From Hydrogenophaga intermedia (lineage in GTDB: Bacteria; Pseudomonadota; Gammaproteobacteria; Burkholderiales; Burkholderiaceae_C), in NCBI RefSeq assembly GCF_000723405.1, contig NZ_CCAE010000032.1, forward strand, positions 1-53,491: a stretch of 53,491 bases of DNA, written 5' to 3'. Positions 44,102-52,144 of this stretch are shown piece by piece. Position 1 is the first letter of the stretch, and each line of letters opens with the position of its first letter. The position numbers and the translations under genes are program-made. The notes beneath the pieces are model-generated. The model saw only the letters and a list, made by a program, of their open reading frames with translations, was not told the origin of the DNA and made no database searches.

Positions 44102-45541
44102 TCAGGGCCAGATCGGCCAGAGTGGCGGCGTCAACTCCACGGCTCCGGTGCCGACCGCAGCGACAGCGCGTTCCCACGACTGCCCCAGCGCCAGCAGGGC
44201 GGCGTCGCTGCCGGGCGGGCCCGCCAGTTGCACGCCCACGGGCAGATGGCCCACGCGCCCGGCGGGCAGGGCCAGCGCCGGCAGGCCTGTGGCGTTGGCG
44301 AAGGCGGTGAACACGGCGTGACCACGGCCGTCGACCGGCTGGTCCGCGATGCGCGGCGGGTGGCTGTCGGCGGCTGGCCAGGGCAGGGCCGCGGAGCAGG
44401 GGCTGAGCACGAGGTCGTGCGCGCGAAACACGTCGGCCATGGCGCGGCGCAACTGGCGCACCACGGCCTGGGCGTCGCACAGCTCGGTGGCGCGCCAGGC
44501 CTGGCCGCGCGCGAGCATTTCGGCCAGGGCCGGGCCCACTCTCGCGGCGGCGTCGGGGTACTGGCGCAGCACGCGCGCCAGGCCGGTGGTGCTGATGACG
44601 GGCCAGGCGTGCTGGTTGAAGGCCTGCACCGCCAGGGGCGCGTCCACCACGTCCACGGTGTGGCCCAGGGCGCGCCAGCGCTCGGCGGCGGCGTCGCAGG
44701 CGGCCAGAACGCCGGGGTCCACCGGGCTGCCGGCGATGTGGCGCCAGCAGGCAATGCGCTGCGGCGGCACCGGTGGTGGCGCGTCGGGCCAGGCGCCCGC
44801 GCGCGCGCCGCCGATGACGCCCATGGCCAGTTGCAGGTCGCGCGCGCTGCGTGCGATGGGGCCGATGACCTCCATGCGCGGCAGCATCTCGGGCAGGCCG
44901 TGCTCGCGCGGCACCGTGTCCCAGCCGGGCTTGAAGCCATACAGGCCGGTGTGGCCGGCCGGGCGGCGGATGGAGCCGCCGCCGTCGGTGGCCAGGGCCA
45001 GTGCGCCCACGCCCGCGGCCAGTGCGGCCACCGCGCCGCCGCTGGAGCCGCCCGGGGTGAGCAACGGGTCCCAGGGGTTGCGGGTGACGCCGGTGACGGG
45101 GCTGTCGGTGTAGCCCTGCAGGGTGAACTCCGGCACGGCCGTCTTGCCCAGGATCACCGCGCCGGCCGCGCGCAGACGCGCCACGGGCGACTCGTCGCGC
45201 TCGGGCACGTGGTCCTGGTAGAGGCGGCTGCCCCAGCGGCAGGGCAGGCCGGCCACGGGGATGTTGTCCTTGACGGTCACGGGCACGCCGTCCAGCGCCG
45301 ACAGCGGCTGGCCGCGCAGCCAGCGTGCGGCACTGGCCTCGGCGGCGCGCCGCGCGCCCTCGGCATCGACCCAGGCCATGGCGTTGACGACCGCTTGCAC
45401 CTCGGCCAGGCGCTCCAACTGGGCCTGCAGGGCCTGCACGGGTGTGAGGCGCCCGGCCCGGTAGGCCTCGCCCAGTTCGTGCACGCCGAGTTGCCAGGCG
45501 GGCGCCTCGGTGACGGCAGGGGTGTGAACCACAGCGTTCAT
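44102..45541 (-). CDS. Amidase-signature hydrolase (AtzE/GatA-like)
   Basis: A 479-residue amidase of the Ser-cisSer-Lys family. The catalytic residues are Lys91 (VTVKDNIPVAG), Ser166 in TPGGSSGGA and Ser190 in DGGGSIRRPAG. The overall arrangement matches GatA, AtzE and allophanate hydrolase N-domains. It probably hydrolyses the linear amide or ureide made by the ring-opening enzyme. Partners of AtzE (AtzG, a GatC-like subunit) are not encoded nearby. ATG 45541 overlaps the ring-opening hydrolase stop (ATGA). Confidence 0.92.
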   Translation of the reverse strand: MNAVVHTPAVTEAPAWQLGVHELGEAYRAGRLTPVQALQAQLERLAEVQAVVNAMAWVDAEGARRAAEASAARWLRGQPLSALDGVPVTVKDNIPVAGLPCRWGSRLYQDHVPERDESPVARLRAAGAVILGKTAVPEFTLQGYTDSPVTGVTRNPWDPLLTPGGSSGGAVAALAAGVGALALATDGGGSIRRPAGHTGLYGFKPGWDTVPREHGLPEMLPRMEVIGPIARSARDLQLAMGVIGGARAGAWPDAPPPVPPQRIACWRHIAGSPVDPGVLAACDAAAERWRALGHTVDVVDAPLAVQAFNQHAWPVISTTGLARVLRQYPDAAARVGPALAEMLARGQAWRATELCDAQAVVRQLRRAMADVFRAHDLVLSPCSAALPWPAADSHPPRIADQPVDGRGHAVFTAFANATGLPALALPAGRVGHLPVGVQLAGPPGSDAALLALGQSWERAVAAVGTGAVELTPPLWPIWP

Positions 45542-46662
45542 GCGGCGTGCGCGATCACCGCGATCAGGCCGCCACCGTCCGGGCCCTGGTGCTCGGCGCC
45601 GCCCGAAACGAACAGGCGTCCGTCGCCCAGCGTGCCGGCCACCAGGCCGCCCACGGCCGCGCGGATGTGGCGCTGGGCGTTGATGTCGGTGTCGTCGAGC
45701 ATGGTGTGGCGCGCGCCGCGCACCTGGCCACGCCGGTCGGGTTCGCACTTCACCAGAGCGGCGGCCACGCGTGCGCTGTCGTCCGCGCTCAGTTGGGGCG
45801 CCGCCCGCAGGCCCAGCCGCGCCAGGGCGCGGGCCACGGCCGGCAAGTCCATGGCGTCGGCCATGGGCTCGCAGGCCATGCGCAGCGGGCCACGCCACTG
45901 GGCGCTGTGGCCCAGCAGCACCACCTCGTTGGCCTCCACCTCCACGCCGGTGGACACGCTGGCGCGCCCGCACCAGAGGTCGAAACGCGTGAGCAGGGCC
46001 GACTCCAGCGCCGGGTCATCGGCCATCTCGCCCAGCGCCAGGGCCACGCCAAAGGCGCCCGCCGCGCGCGACAGCGCCATCGAGCGGTTGGGGTCGGCGC
46101 TGGCCACGCTCTGGCCGGCGGCCAGGGCGGCGGCGGCGCGGGCGCCCGTCACGCACGGGCCCTTCACCTGCACGAAGCGCACCTCGGCGGGGTCGGCGAT
46201 GCCGGCGTCGGCCATGGCCGCGCGCACCGCGCCCGCCACGGCGCGCACCTGGGCCCAGCGGCCGATGTCGGCGGCCGGGGTCGGCGCACTGAAAGCGCGG
46301 CCGATGGCCAGCGCGGGGCCGGGCGGGGCGTCGGCGGCGGCCTCGGCCCGCGAGAACACGCTGTAGTGGGGCGAGAGCACGCCCTCGGTGCCGCCAGAAA
46401 GCACACAAGGCAGCTCGCGCTGCAGCTCGGCCGGCGCACGGCCCAGGCGCGCGCCCAGCAGGTGCATCAGGCTCTGGGTGAAGTAGCCCCGGGTGAAGTC
46501 GTTCACGCCGCCGTTGCCCTCGGTCTTGCCGATCACCGCCACCACGTCCTCCGCGCGCACGCGGCCTTCGTCCAGCAGGTCGGCCAGGGCCGACAGGTCC
46601 CCCGGGTGGGCCATGGGCAGGCGGTGCACCTGGAGCTGGCGGGGTGGGTTCGCTGGGTTCAT
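45538..46662 (-). CDS. Ring-opening amidohydrolase (cyanuric acid hydrolase/barbiturase family)
   Basis: A 374-residue member of the AtzD/TrzD/barbiturase family, which hydrolyses cyclic ureides or imides. All three Lys/Ser elements of the threefold fold are visible: Lys46 in GKTEGNGGVNDF with Ser89 in LSGGTEG; Lys167 in VQVKGP with Ser198 in MALSRAAGAFG; and Lys305 in VKCEPDRRGQVRGARHTM with Ser353 in SGGAEHQGPDGGG. I cannot tell cyanuric acid from barbituric acid or another ring by eye. It is the first structural gene behind the LysR regulator. ATG 46662 matches the family N-terminus. Confidence 0.92.
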   Translation of the reverse strand: MNPANPPRQLQVHRLPMAHPGDLSALADLLDEGRVRAEDVVAVIGKTEGNGGVNDFTRGYFTQSLMHLLGARLGRAPAELQRELPCVLSGGTEGVLSPHYSVFSRAEAAADAPPGPALAIGRAFSAPTPAADIGRWAQVRAVAGAVRAAMADAGIADPAEVRFVQVKGPCVTGARAAAALAAGQSVASADPNRSMALSRAAGAFGVALALGEMADDPALESALLTRFDLWCGRASVSTGVEVEANEVVLLGHSAQWRGPLRMACEPMADAMDLPAVARALARLGLRAAPQLSADDSARVAAALVKCEPDRRGQVRGARHTMLDDTDINAQRHIRAAVGGLVAGTLGDGRLFVSGGAEHQGPDGGGLIAVIAHAA

Positions 46663-46763
46663 GGCGCCAGTATCTGGAGCGCCAGTGCATCCGGGAAGCT
46701 CAATGTTTCGCTCGGGGCGAGCGAAAAATGTGTGCACTCGATCCCGCCGGGGCGGTCACCGCG

Positions 46764-47669
46764 TCAGGGCGTGATCTCGGCCAGCCGGCTCACCAGCAGT
46801 TCCAGGAAGGACAGGGTGGCGATCGGCAGGCGGCGGCTGTCGCGCACGGCCAGCACCAGCTCGCTGCCGCTGAGGGCCGGGTCCACCAGCGGGATGGACA
46901 CCAGCTCGCCGCGCCGCGCGTCCTGCAGGGTGCCGATCTGGAACTGGAAGCTGATCGCGCCGGTCTGGCGCGTGAATTCCTTGAGCAGTTGCACCGTGCT
47001 GGCCTCGATCAGCGGGCGCATGGGCAGTCGCGCGCGGGCCAGCACCGCGTCCAGCAGGCGGCGGCTGCCAAACGATCGGTCGCCCAGGGCCACGGGGTAG
47101 GGCTGGCAGTCGGCCAGGCGCAGGCTTGCGCGCCCGGCCAGGGGGTGGTCGGGCCGCAGCATGGCGCACAGGGGCTGGTGCAGGCGGCTGATCACGCGCA
47201 GCTCGTCGCTGGGGGCGGGGTCGTGCACGAGCACCAGCTCCACCTCGTCCTGCAGCAGGCGGTTCACCAACTCGTTCGTCACGCCCGAGATCACCTGGAA
47301 CTGCACGCCCGGGTGCTGGCCCTGGTACTGGGCCACGGCGCTGGGCACCAGGTCGGTGGCCACCGATTCGGCGCAGCCCAGGCGCACCGTGCCGCGCACC
47401 AGGCCCTGCAACTGCCCGATCTGCGACTGCGCCGAGCGCAGATCGGCCAGCGAGCGGCGCACGGTGTGCACCAGCACCTCGCCCGCGGCGGTGAGCCGAA
47501 CGCCGCGCGGCAAGCGCTCGAACAGCGGCGTGCCGGCCTGCTCCTCCAGCTCCAGGATCATGCGATTGAGCGCCGTGGAGGCCACGTGCAACTGCTCCGC
47601 CGCCTTGCGGATGGAGCCGGCGCGGGCGACGGCGTCGAGGTACAGGTAGGCGCGGGGCGGGTGGAGCAT
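46764..47669 (-). CDS. LysR-type transcriptional regulator
   Basis: A 301-residue LysR regulator. The N-terminal winged helix-turn-helix (YLDAVARAGSIRKAAEQLHVASTALNRMILELEEQAGTPLFERLPRGVRLT) is followed by a periplasmic-binding-protein-like effector domain (LGCAESVATDLVPSAVAQY onwards). It is encoded on the same strand as, and 101 bases upstream of, the ring-opening amidohydrolase, so it probably regulates the catabolic operon in response to its substrate. Direct repeats at 47745-47769 are one possible binding site. Confidence 0.92.
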   Translation of the reverse strand: MLHPPRAYLYLDAVARAGSIRKAAEQLHVASTALNRMILELEEQAGTPLFERLPRGVRLTAAGEVLVHTVRRSLADLRSAQSQIGQLQGLVRGTVRLGCAESVATDLVPSAVAQYQGQHPGVQFQVISGVTNELVNRLLQDEVELVLVHDPAPSDELRVISRLHQPLCAMLRPDHPLAGRASLRLADCQPYPVALGDRSFGSRRLLDAVLARARLPMRPLIEASTVQLLKEFTRQTGAISFQFQIGTLQDARRGELVSIPLVDPALSGSELVLAVRDSRRLPIATLSFLELLVSRLAEITP

Positions 47670-47744
47670 GGCTGCGCCGGGAGTATGCAAGACGCCCGCC
47701 AAGCCTCTGCGCATCGCGTTCGGCGAGTCCGTGGGTGCAAATTC

Positions 47745-47769
47745 TGGTCCATAAATCTTTGGTCCATAA
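47745..47769. repeat. Direct repeat TGGTCCATAA, possible operator
   Basis: Two identical 10-base copies of TGGTCCATAA (47745-47754 and 47760-47769) are offset by 15 bases in an AT-richer stretch between the divergent LysR and antitoxin genes. The copies are not in phase with one helical turn (1.4 turns). They may bind the LysR protein or the antitoxin. Confidence 0.45.
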
Positions 47770-47817
47770 GCGCCGGCTTCTGGCACAATGCCGGGTTTTC
47801 CAGCCGCCGCACCCGCC

Positions 47818-48042
47818 ATGCTGTCTGTCCCCATCCACCAGGCCAAAGGCCAGCTGTCCGAGTTGATCCGGGCGGCCGAGCAGGGCGAGCAGGTGGTGCT
47901 GACGCGCCACGGCAAGCCGGTGGTGCGCCTGGTGGCCGAGGTCGCGGGCGTCGACGACACCGAGCGCGAGCGGATATCGGCCCAGGCCCTGGCCGACCTG
48001 CGCGCCTTTCGCGCGGCCTGGTCCGCAGGGGACGCGCCATGA
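47818..48042 (+). CDS. Phd/YefM-type antitoxin of a PIN toxin pair
   Basis: A 74-residue protein. The N-terminal MLSVPIHQAKGQLSELIRAAEQGEQVVLTRHGKPVVRL is the classic Phd/YefM DNA-binding fold. The C-terminal 30 residues should wrap the toxin. Start ATG 47818 is preferred to ATG 47788, since the family begins at this point. It overlaps the PIN gene by ATGA (48039-48042). Such antitoxins normally autoregulate the pair. Confidence 0.9.
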   Translation: MLSVPIHQAKGQLSELIRAAEQGEQVVLTRHGKPVVRLVAEVAGVDDTERERISAQALADLRAFRAAWSAGDAP

Positions 48043-48461
48043 AGCCCTGGGTGATCGATGCCAGCGTGGCCGTGGCCTGGCTGATTCCCGAGCACCAGCA
48101 CCCGCGCTGCGACGAGCACTACGGCCGTGCGCGTGGACAGGCCGGCCTGTACCACGCCCCCGCGCTGTGGCACTGGCAGGTGGGCCAGGCCCTGCTGCTG
48201 GCCTGCCGCAGCGGGCGCCTGCCGCGCGCCCACTACGAACGCGGCCTGGAGCTGGTGGCCCAGGCCCAGGTCGAGATCGACCCACCGCCCAACCTGCACC
48301 GGCGCAGTCAGGTGCTGCGCCTGGCCGAAGCCCACCAGATCAGCTACCTCGACGCCGCCTACCTCGAACTGGTGGTGCGCCTCAACGGCACCCTGCTGTC
48401 ACGCGAGGCGGCGCTGCTGGCGGCCGCGCGCGCCTGCGGCATCGCCGTCGAACCGTTCTAG
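48039..48461 (+). CDS. PIN-domain (VapC-like) toxin with altered active site
   Basis: A 140-residue PIN-domain protein. Asp7 (VIDASVAVAWL) and Asp105 (SYLDAAYLEL) of the acidic cluster are present. The conserved Glu of the HWEVANAL-type motif is Gln47 here (ALWHWQVGQAL), and the last acidic position is Glu123 in LLSREAAL rather than Asp. Active PIN ribonucleases need this cluster for Mg binding, so the enzyme may be weak or inactive. The stop codon TAG lies inside the first bases of the adjacent inverted-repeat element. Confidence 0.88.
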   Translation: MKPWVIDASVAVAWLIPEHQHPRCDEHYGRARGQAGLYHAPALWHWQVGQALLLACRSGRLPRAHYERGLELVAQAQVEIDPPPNLHRRSQVLRLAEAHQISYLDAAYLELVVRLNGTLLSREAALLAAARACGIAVEPF

Positions 48462-48730
48462 GGCCTGTTCACACTATTTTTCCAAGATGCGTTGCGGAGC
48501 AAAAAGGCCAAGCGCAAGGCGCGAAACGCAGACGGGCCGGGTGGCCCGGCGAGGCTTCGCAACGCGGCGCATGGCCTTTTTGACCGCAACCCGAAGGGAA
48601 TGGGTTGAAAACAGCGCCACTCGTCGTTGCGCTCCTAGGCCAGGCGTCCAGCCTGGCCGTCGTCGCGCGCCTAGATTGGCGCTGTTTTCAACCCATTCGC
48701 ACTTGGAAAAATAGTGTGAACAGGCCCTAG
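48458..48730. mobile_element. MITE-like element with 29-bp perfect terminal inverted repeats
   Basis: A 273-bp non-coding element. The outermost 29 bases (48458-48486 and 48702-48730) are perfect inverted repeats beginning CTAGGGCCTGTTCACAC. CTAG at both ends may be a 4-base target duplication, as made by IS5-family transposases (YTAR targets). Nested inside are a 22-base perfect inverted repeat (48598-48619 and 48677-48698), an imperfect one (48491-48510 and 48572-48590, GTTGCGG...AAAAAGGCCA) and a small GGCCAGGC/GCCTGGCC hairpin. It has no open reading frame of note. It fills the gap between the PIN gene and guaA. Confidence 0.8.
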
Positions 48731-48747
48731 TTCCTCCGAAAGCCCCC

Positions 48748-50364
48748 ATGCAACACGACAAGATCCTCATCCTCGATTTCGGCTCCCAGGTCACCCAGCT
48801 CATCGCGCGCCGCATCCGCGAGGCGCACGTGTACTGCGAGGTGCACCCCTGCGACGTCAGCAGCGACTGGGTGCGCGAATTCGCCGCCGACGGCCACCTC
48901 AAGGGCATCGTGCTCTCCGGCAGCCACGCCAGCGTGTACGAGGTGGACGACAAGGCACCCGACGCCGTCTATGAGCTGGGCATCCCCGTGCTGGGCATCT
49001 GCTACGGCATGCAGACCATGGCCCAGCAACTCGGCGGCAAGGTGGAGGGCAGCCACACCCGTGAGTTCGGCTACGCCGAGGTGCGCGCGCGCGGCCACAC
49101 CGCGCTGCTGAAAGACATTGCCGACTTCACCACCCCCGAAGGCCACGGCATGCTCAAGGTGTGGATGAGCCACGGCGACAAGGTGACCGAGCTGCCGCCG
49201 GGCTTCAAGCTCATGGCCAGCACCGACAGCTGCCCCATCGCCGGCATGGCCGACGAGGCGCGCCGCTTCTACGCCGTGCAGTTCCACCCCGAGGTCACGC
49301 ACACCGTGCAGGGCCGCGCGCTGCTCGATCGCTTCGTGCTCGAGATCTGCGGCACCAGCCCCGACTGGGTGATGCGCGACCACATCGCCGAGGCGGTCGA
49401 GAAGATCCGCGAGCAGGTGGGCGACGAGGAGGTGATCCTGGGCCTGTCGGGCGGGGTCGACTCGTCGGTGGCCGCCGCGCTCATCCACCGCGCCATTGGC
49501 GAGCAGCTCACCTGCGTCTTCGTCGACCACGGCCTGCTGCGCCTGAACGAGGGCGACATGGTGATGGAGATGTTCGCCGGCAAGCTGCACGCGAAAGTGG
49601 TGCGGGTGGACGCGGCCGAGTTGTTCCTGGGCGAACTGGCCGGCGTGAGCGACCCGGAGCAGAAGCGCAAGATCATCGGCCGCCTGTTCGTGGACGTGTT
49701 CAAGGCCGAGGCCGCCAAACTGACTTCAAGTGGTGCTTCAACAAAAGGCGCCAAGTGGTTGGCACAAGGCACTATTTACCCGGACGTGATCGAGTCTGGT
49801 GGCGCCAAGAGCAAGAAGGCCGTCACCATCAAGAGCCACCACAACGTGGGCGGCCTGCCCGAACAACTGGGCCTGAAGCTGCTGGAGCCGCTGCGCGACC
49901 TGTTCAAGGACGAGGTGCGCGAACTCGGCGTGGCCCTGGGCCTGCCGCACGACATGGTCTACCGCCACCCCTTCCCGGGCCCGGGCCTGGGCGTGCGCAT
50001 CCTGGGCGAGGTGAAGAAGGACTACGCCGACCTGCTGCGCCGCGCCGACGCCATCTTCATCGAGGAACTGCGCTCCACCATCGAGCCGCATTCCGGCAAG
50101 AGCTGGTACGACCTGACCAGCCAGGCCTTCACCGTGTTCCTGCCGGTGAAAAGCGTGGGCGTGATGGGCGACGGCCGCACCTACGACTACGTGGTGGCCC
50201 TGCGCGCCGTGCAGACCAGCGACTTCATGACCGCCGACTGGGCCGAGCTGCCGTACAGCCTGCTCAAGCGGGTCTCCAGCCGCATCATCAACGAGGTGCG
50301 CGGGATCAACCGCGTGACGTACGACGTGAGCTCGAAGCCGCCGGCGACGATCGAGTGGGAGTGA
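48748..50364 (+). CDS. guaA: GMP synthase (glutamine-hydrolysing)
   Basis: A 538-residue GMP synthetase converting XMP to GMP. The class I glutamine amidotransferase domain has nucleophile Cys85 in GICYGMQ, with His/Glu in FHPEVTHT. The ATP pyrophosphatase domain has LSGGVDSS from Ser234, and the C-terminal dimerisation domain ends [16 protein letters not shown] small Ser/Thr-rich insertion ([10 protein letters not shown]) before [16 protein letters not shown] falls in a noticeably AT-richer patch. The upstream 17 bases follow the MITE-like element, so the promoter may be inside or beyond that element. Confidence 0.96.
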   Translation: MQHDKILILDFGSQVTQLIARRIREAHVYCEVHPCDVSSDWVREFAADGHLKGIVLSGSHASVYEVDDKAPDAVYELGIPVLGICYGMQTMAQQLGGKVEGSHTREFGYAEVRARGHTALLKDIADFTTPEGHGMLKVWMSHGDKVTELPPGFKLMASTDSCPIAGMADEARRFYAVQFHPEVTHTVQGRALLDRFVLEICGTSPDWVMRDHIAEAVEKIREQVGDEEVILGLSGGVDSSVAAALIHRAIGEQLTCVFVDHGLLRLNEGDMVMEMFAGKLHAKVVRVDAAELFLGELAGVSDPEQKRKIIGRLFVDVFKAEAAKLTSSGASTKGAKWLAQGTIYPDVIESGGAKSKKAVTIKSHHNVGGLPEQLGLKLLEPLRDLFKDEVRELGVALGLPHDMVYRHPFPGPGLGVRILGEVKKDYADLLRRADAIFIEELRSTIEPHSGKSWYDLTSQAFTVFLPVKSVGVMGDGRTYDYVVALRAVQTSDFMTADWAELPYSLLKRVSSRIINEVRGINRVTYDVSSKPPATIEWE

Positions 50365-50396
50365 GCTGCCGCTGCCCGGAGGTGGCGTTCGCAAAT

Positions 50397-50425
50397 TTGC
50401 CGAGGCGGCGAAAATCGCCTAATAT
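50397..50425 (+). promoter_or_regulatory. Predicted sigma70 promoter of the hip operon
   Basis: A -35 element TTGCCG (50397-50402), a 17-base spacer and a -10 element TAATAT (50420-50425). The predicted transcription start is near 50432, inside the palindromic operator, so a repressor bound there would block initiation. Confidence 0.65.
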
Positions 50426-50457
50426 TTCAGGCGTTTAATGAGTAAACGCCTGAAATA
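50423..50457. promoter_or_regulatory. Palindromic operator of hipB-like gene
   Basis: A perfect 15-base inverted repeat, TATTTCAGGCGTTTA (50423-50437) and TAAACGCCTGAAATA (50443-50457), with a 5-base spacer. It overlaps the -10 box and ends on the base before the ATG. It is the likely binding site of the HTH protein. Its position leaves no room for a normal Shine-Dalgarno sequence, and the transcript leader could fold into a hairpin. Confidence 0.8.
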
Positions 50458-50790
50458 ATGAGCAAGTTTTCGATGCCATTGCAAGCGTCCCAGCGGGTGG
50501 TCCAACTGGGGCAACGCATCCGTGTGGCAAGGATTCGGCGCGGCTGGTCGGTTGCCGATCTCGCCGACAAGGCGGGCATCAACCGAAACACGCTCACGGC
50601 ACTTGAACTCGGCAAGCCTGGTACGGCGGTCGGTGTGTGCTTCACGGTGCTGTGGGCACTCGGCCTGGACCAGTCGCTGGACGCCGTCGCGGACCCCGAC
50701 AGCGACCGCCACGGCAAGGCGCTCGAAGCGTCGCGCCGCCCGACGCGGGCTGGCAAGGCCCGCAAGGCGAGCGACGACTATGACTTCTGA
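50458..50790 (+). CDS. HipB-like XRE family transcriptional regulator / antitoxin
   Basis: A 110-residue protein. Residues 14-72 form a Cro/C1-type helix-turn-helix (LGQRIRVARIRRGWSVADLADKAGINRNTLTALELGKPGTAVG). The C-terminus is basic and then acidic (ARKASDDYDF). The gene overlaps the HipA-like gene by 11 bases. By analogy with HipB it should neutralise HipA and repress the operon through the palindrome directly upstream of its start. Confidence 0.9.
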   Translation: MSKFSMPLQASQRVVQLGQRIRVARIRRGWSVADLADKAGINRNTLTALELGKPGTAVGVCFTVLWALGLDQSLDAVADPDSDRHGKALEASRRPTRAGKARKASDDYDF

Positions 50791-52042
50791 GCGCGAGGCC
50801 TACATCTACATTCAGATGCCCGGCACCTTGGAAACGGTGCCGGCAGCGCTGCTCAGGGTGCAGACACTGTCCGATGGCACGCAGATAGGGCGGTTCCGCT
50901 ACGGCGATCGTTACCTTCAGCGCCCGGAGGCCGTTGCGCTCGATCCGTTCCACCTGCCCCTTGCCAGAGAAGTCTTCGAGTTCACGCAACTCAAGGGGAT
51001 TCCGGGTGCGGTTCGAGACGCTGGTCCCGACGCCTGGGGACGACGCGTGATCGAGCACAAGCTCGAGCGCAGCGCGGCCGACCTCCAGGAGATCGACTAT
51101 CTGCTGCACGGGCCGCAAGACGGCGCAGGCTACCTGAGCTTCGGGCTGACGGCCGAGCCGCCCGCGCCCAAGCGCCGATACAACCGCACGCACCAACTCG
51201 ACGAACTGATCGCGGCCACCCAGGCGATCGAAGCGGGCCGCCCGGTGGCGGCCCATCTCCTGGAACAGATCGATCCCGGCACCAGCATGGGCGGCGCGCG
51301 GCCCAAGGCCACGATCGAGGACGCGCACAGCCTCTGGCTCGGCAAGTTTCCCGCCAGAGACGACCGCTTCAATCTGCAGCGCGTCGAATTTGCGACGCTC
51401 GATCTGGCGCGCAGATGCGGTCTGAACGTCGCGCAGGCGCGGCTCCAGTCCGTCGGCGAGTGTGATGTGCTGATGTTGCAGCGCTTCGATCGCGACTACA
51501 CCGACCAGGGCTACCTTCGCTTCGGCCTCGTCAGCGGCCTGACCGTGCTCGACTGCGGCGACAGCCACCTGGACCGGGAACGATGGTCCTACCTGTTGAT
51601 GGCCGACAACTTGCGCCGCTGGTCCGACAAGCCACAAGCCGACTGCGCCGAACTGTTCAAGCGGATGGTCTTCAACGCCGCGGTGACGAACAACGATGAT
51701 CATCCGCGCAACCACGCGCTGCTGCGCAGGCAAAAGGGATGGCGGCTGGCTCCGGCCTACGACCTCGTGCCCGCACCGGTCGTCAGCCTGGAGAGGCGCG
51801 ACCTGGCCCTGACCGTGGGCGACTACGGCCGCACGGCCAGCATCTACAACCTGCTGTCGCAGGCGGGGCGTTTCGGTTTGTCGGCGCAAGAGGCGCGCGG
51901 GGAAATCGATCGACTCGTCGATGTCGTCCGCCACTGGCGCGAAAGCTTCTTCGCCTGCGGCGTGCCGGCCAAAGACATCGAGTACATCGCGCCGGCCATC
52001 CTGCCGGATTGTTTTTTCTTCGAAAGCAATCCCCACGCGTAA
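50780..52042 (+). CDS. HipA-like serine/threonine kinase (toxin)
   Basis: A 420-residue HipA-family kinase. Ser169 in GTSMGGARPK corresponds to the P-loop/autophosphorylation region. LMLQRFDRD is a conserved core segment. NNDDHPRNH holds the catalytic Asp306 (the NxDxHxxN pattern), and Asp328 in YDLVPAP is the metal-binding Asp. E. coli HipA phosphorylates glutamyl-tRNA synthetase and promotes persistence; the target of this homologue is unknown. ATG 50780 overlaps the antitoxin gene. Codon use seems less GC-biased than in flanking genes, in keeping with horizontal transfer (impression only). Confidence 0.9.
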   Translation: MTSEREAYIYIQMPGTLETVPAALLRVQTLSDGTQIGRFRYGDRYLQRPEAVALDPFHLPLAREVFEFTQLKGIPGAVRDAGPDAWGRRVIEHKLERSAADLQEIDYLLHGPQDGAGYLSFGLTAEPPAPKRRYNRTHQLDELIAATQAIEAGRPVAAHLLEQIDPGTSMGGARPKATIEDAHSLWLGKFPARDDRFNLQRVEFATLDLARRCGLNVAQARLQSVGECDVLMLQRFDRDYTDQGYLRFGLVSGLTVLDCGDSHLDRERWSYLLMADNLRRWSDKPQADCAELFKRMVFNAAVTNNDDHPRNHALLRRQKGWRLAPAYDLVPAPVVSLERRDLALTVGDYGRTASIYNLLSQAGRFGLSAQEARGEIDRLVDVVRHWRESFFACGVPAKDIEYIAPAILPDCFFFESNPHA

Positions 52043-52144
52043 GCGATTCGAGCTTGCCCCATTCGGTGAGCCGTGCCAGGGCAGCCTGCAGTGATCCGCG
52101 CAGCGGCGGCTTGCGTAAACCAGGTATTTGCGAGGTGATCCGTC

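Noticed and set aside
39306..46662. A complete atzDGEHF cyanuric acid operon
   Set aside because: AtzG and AtzF homologues are missing and extra oxidative enzymes and a transporter are present, so naming it a cyanuric acid pathway would overreach.
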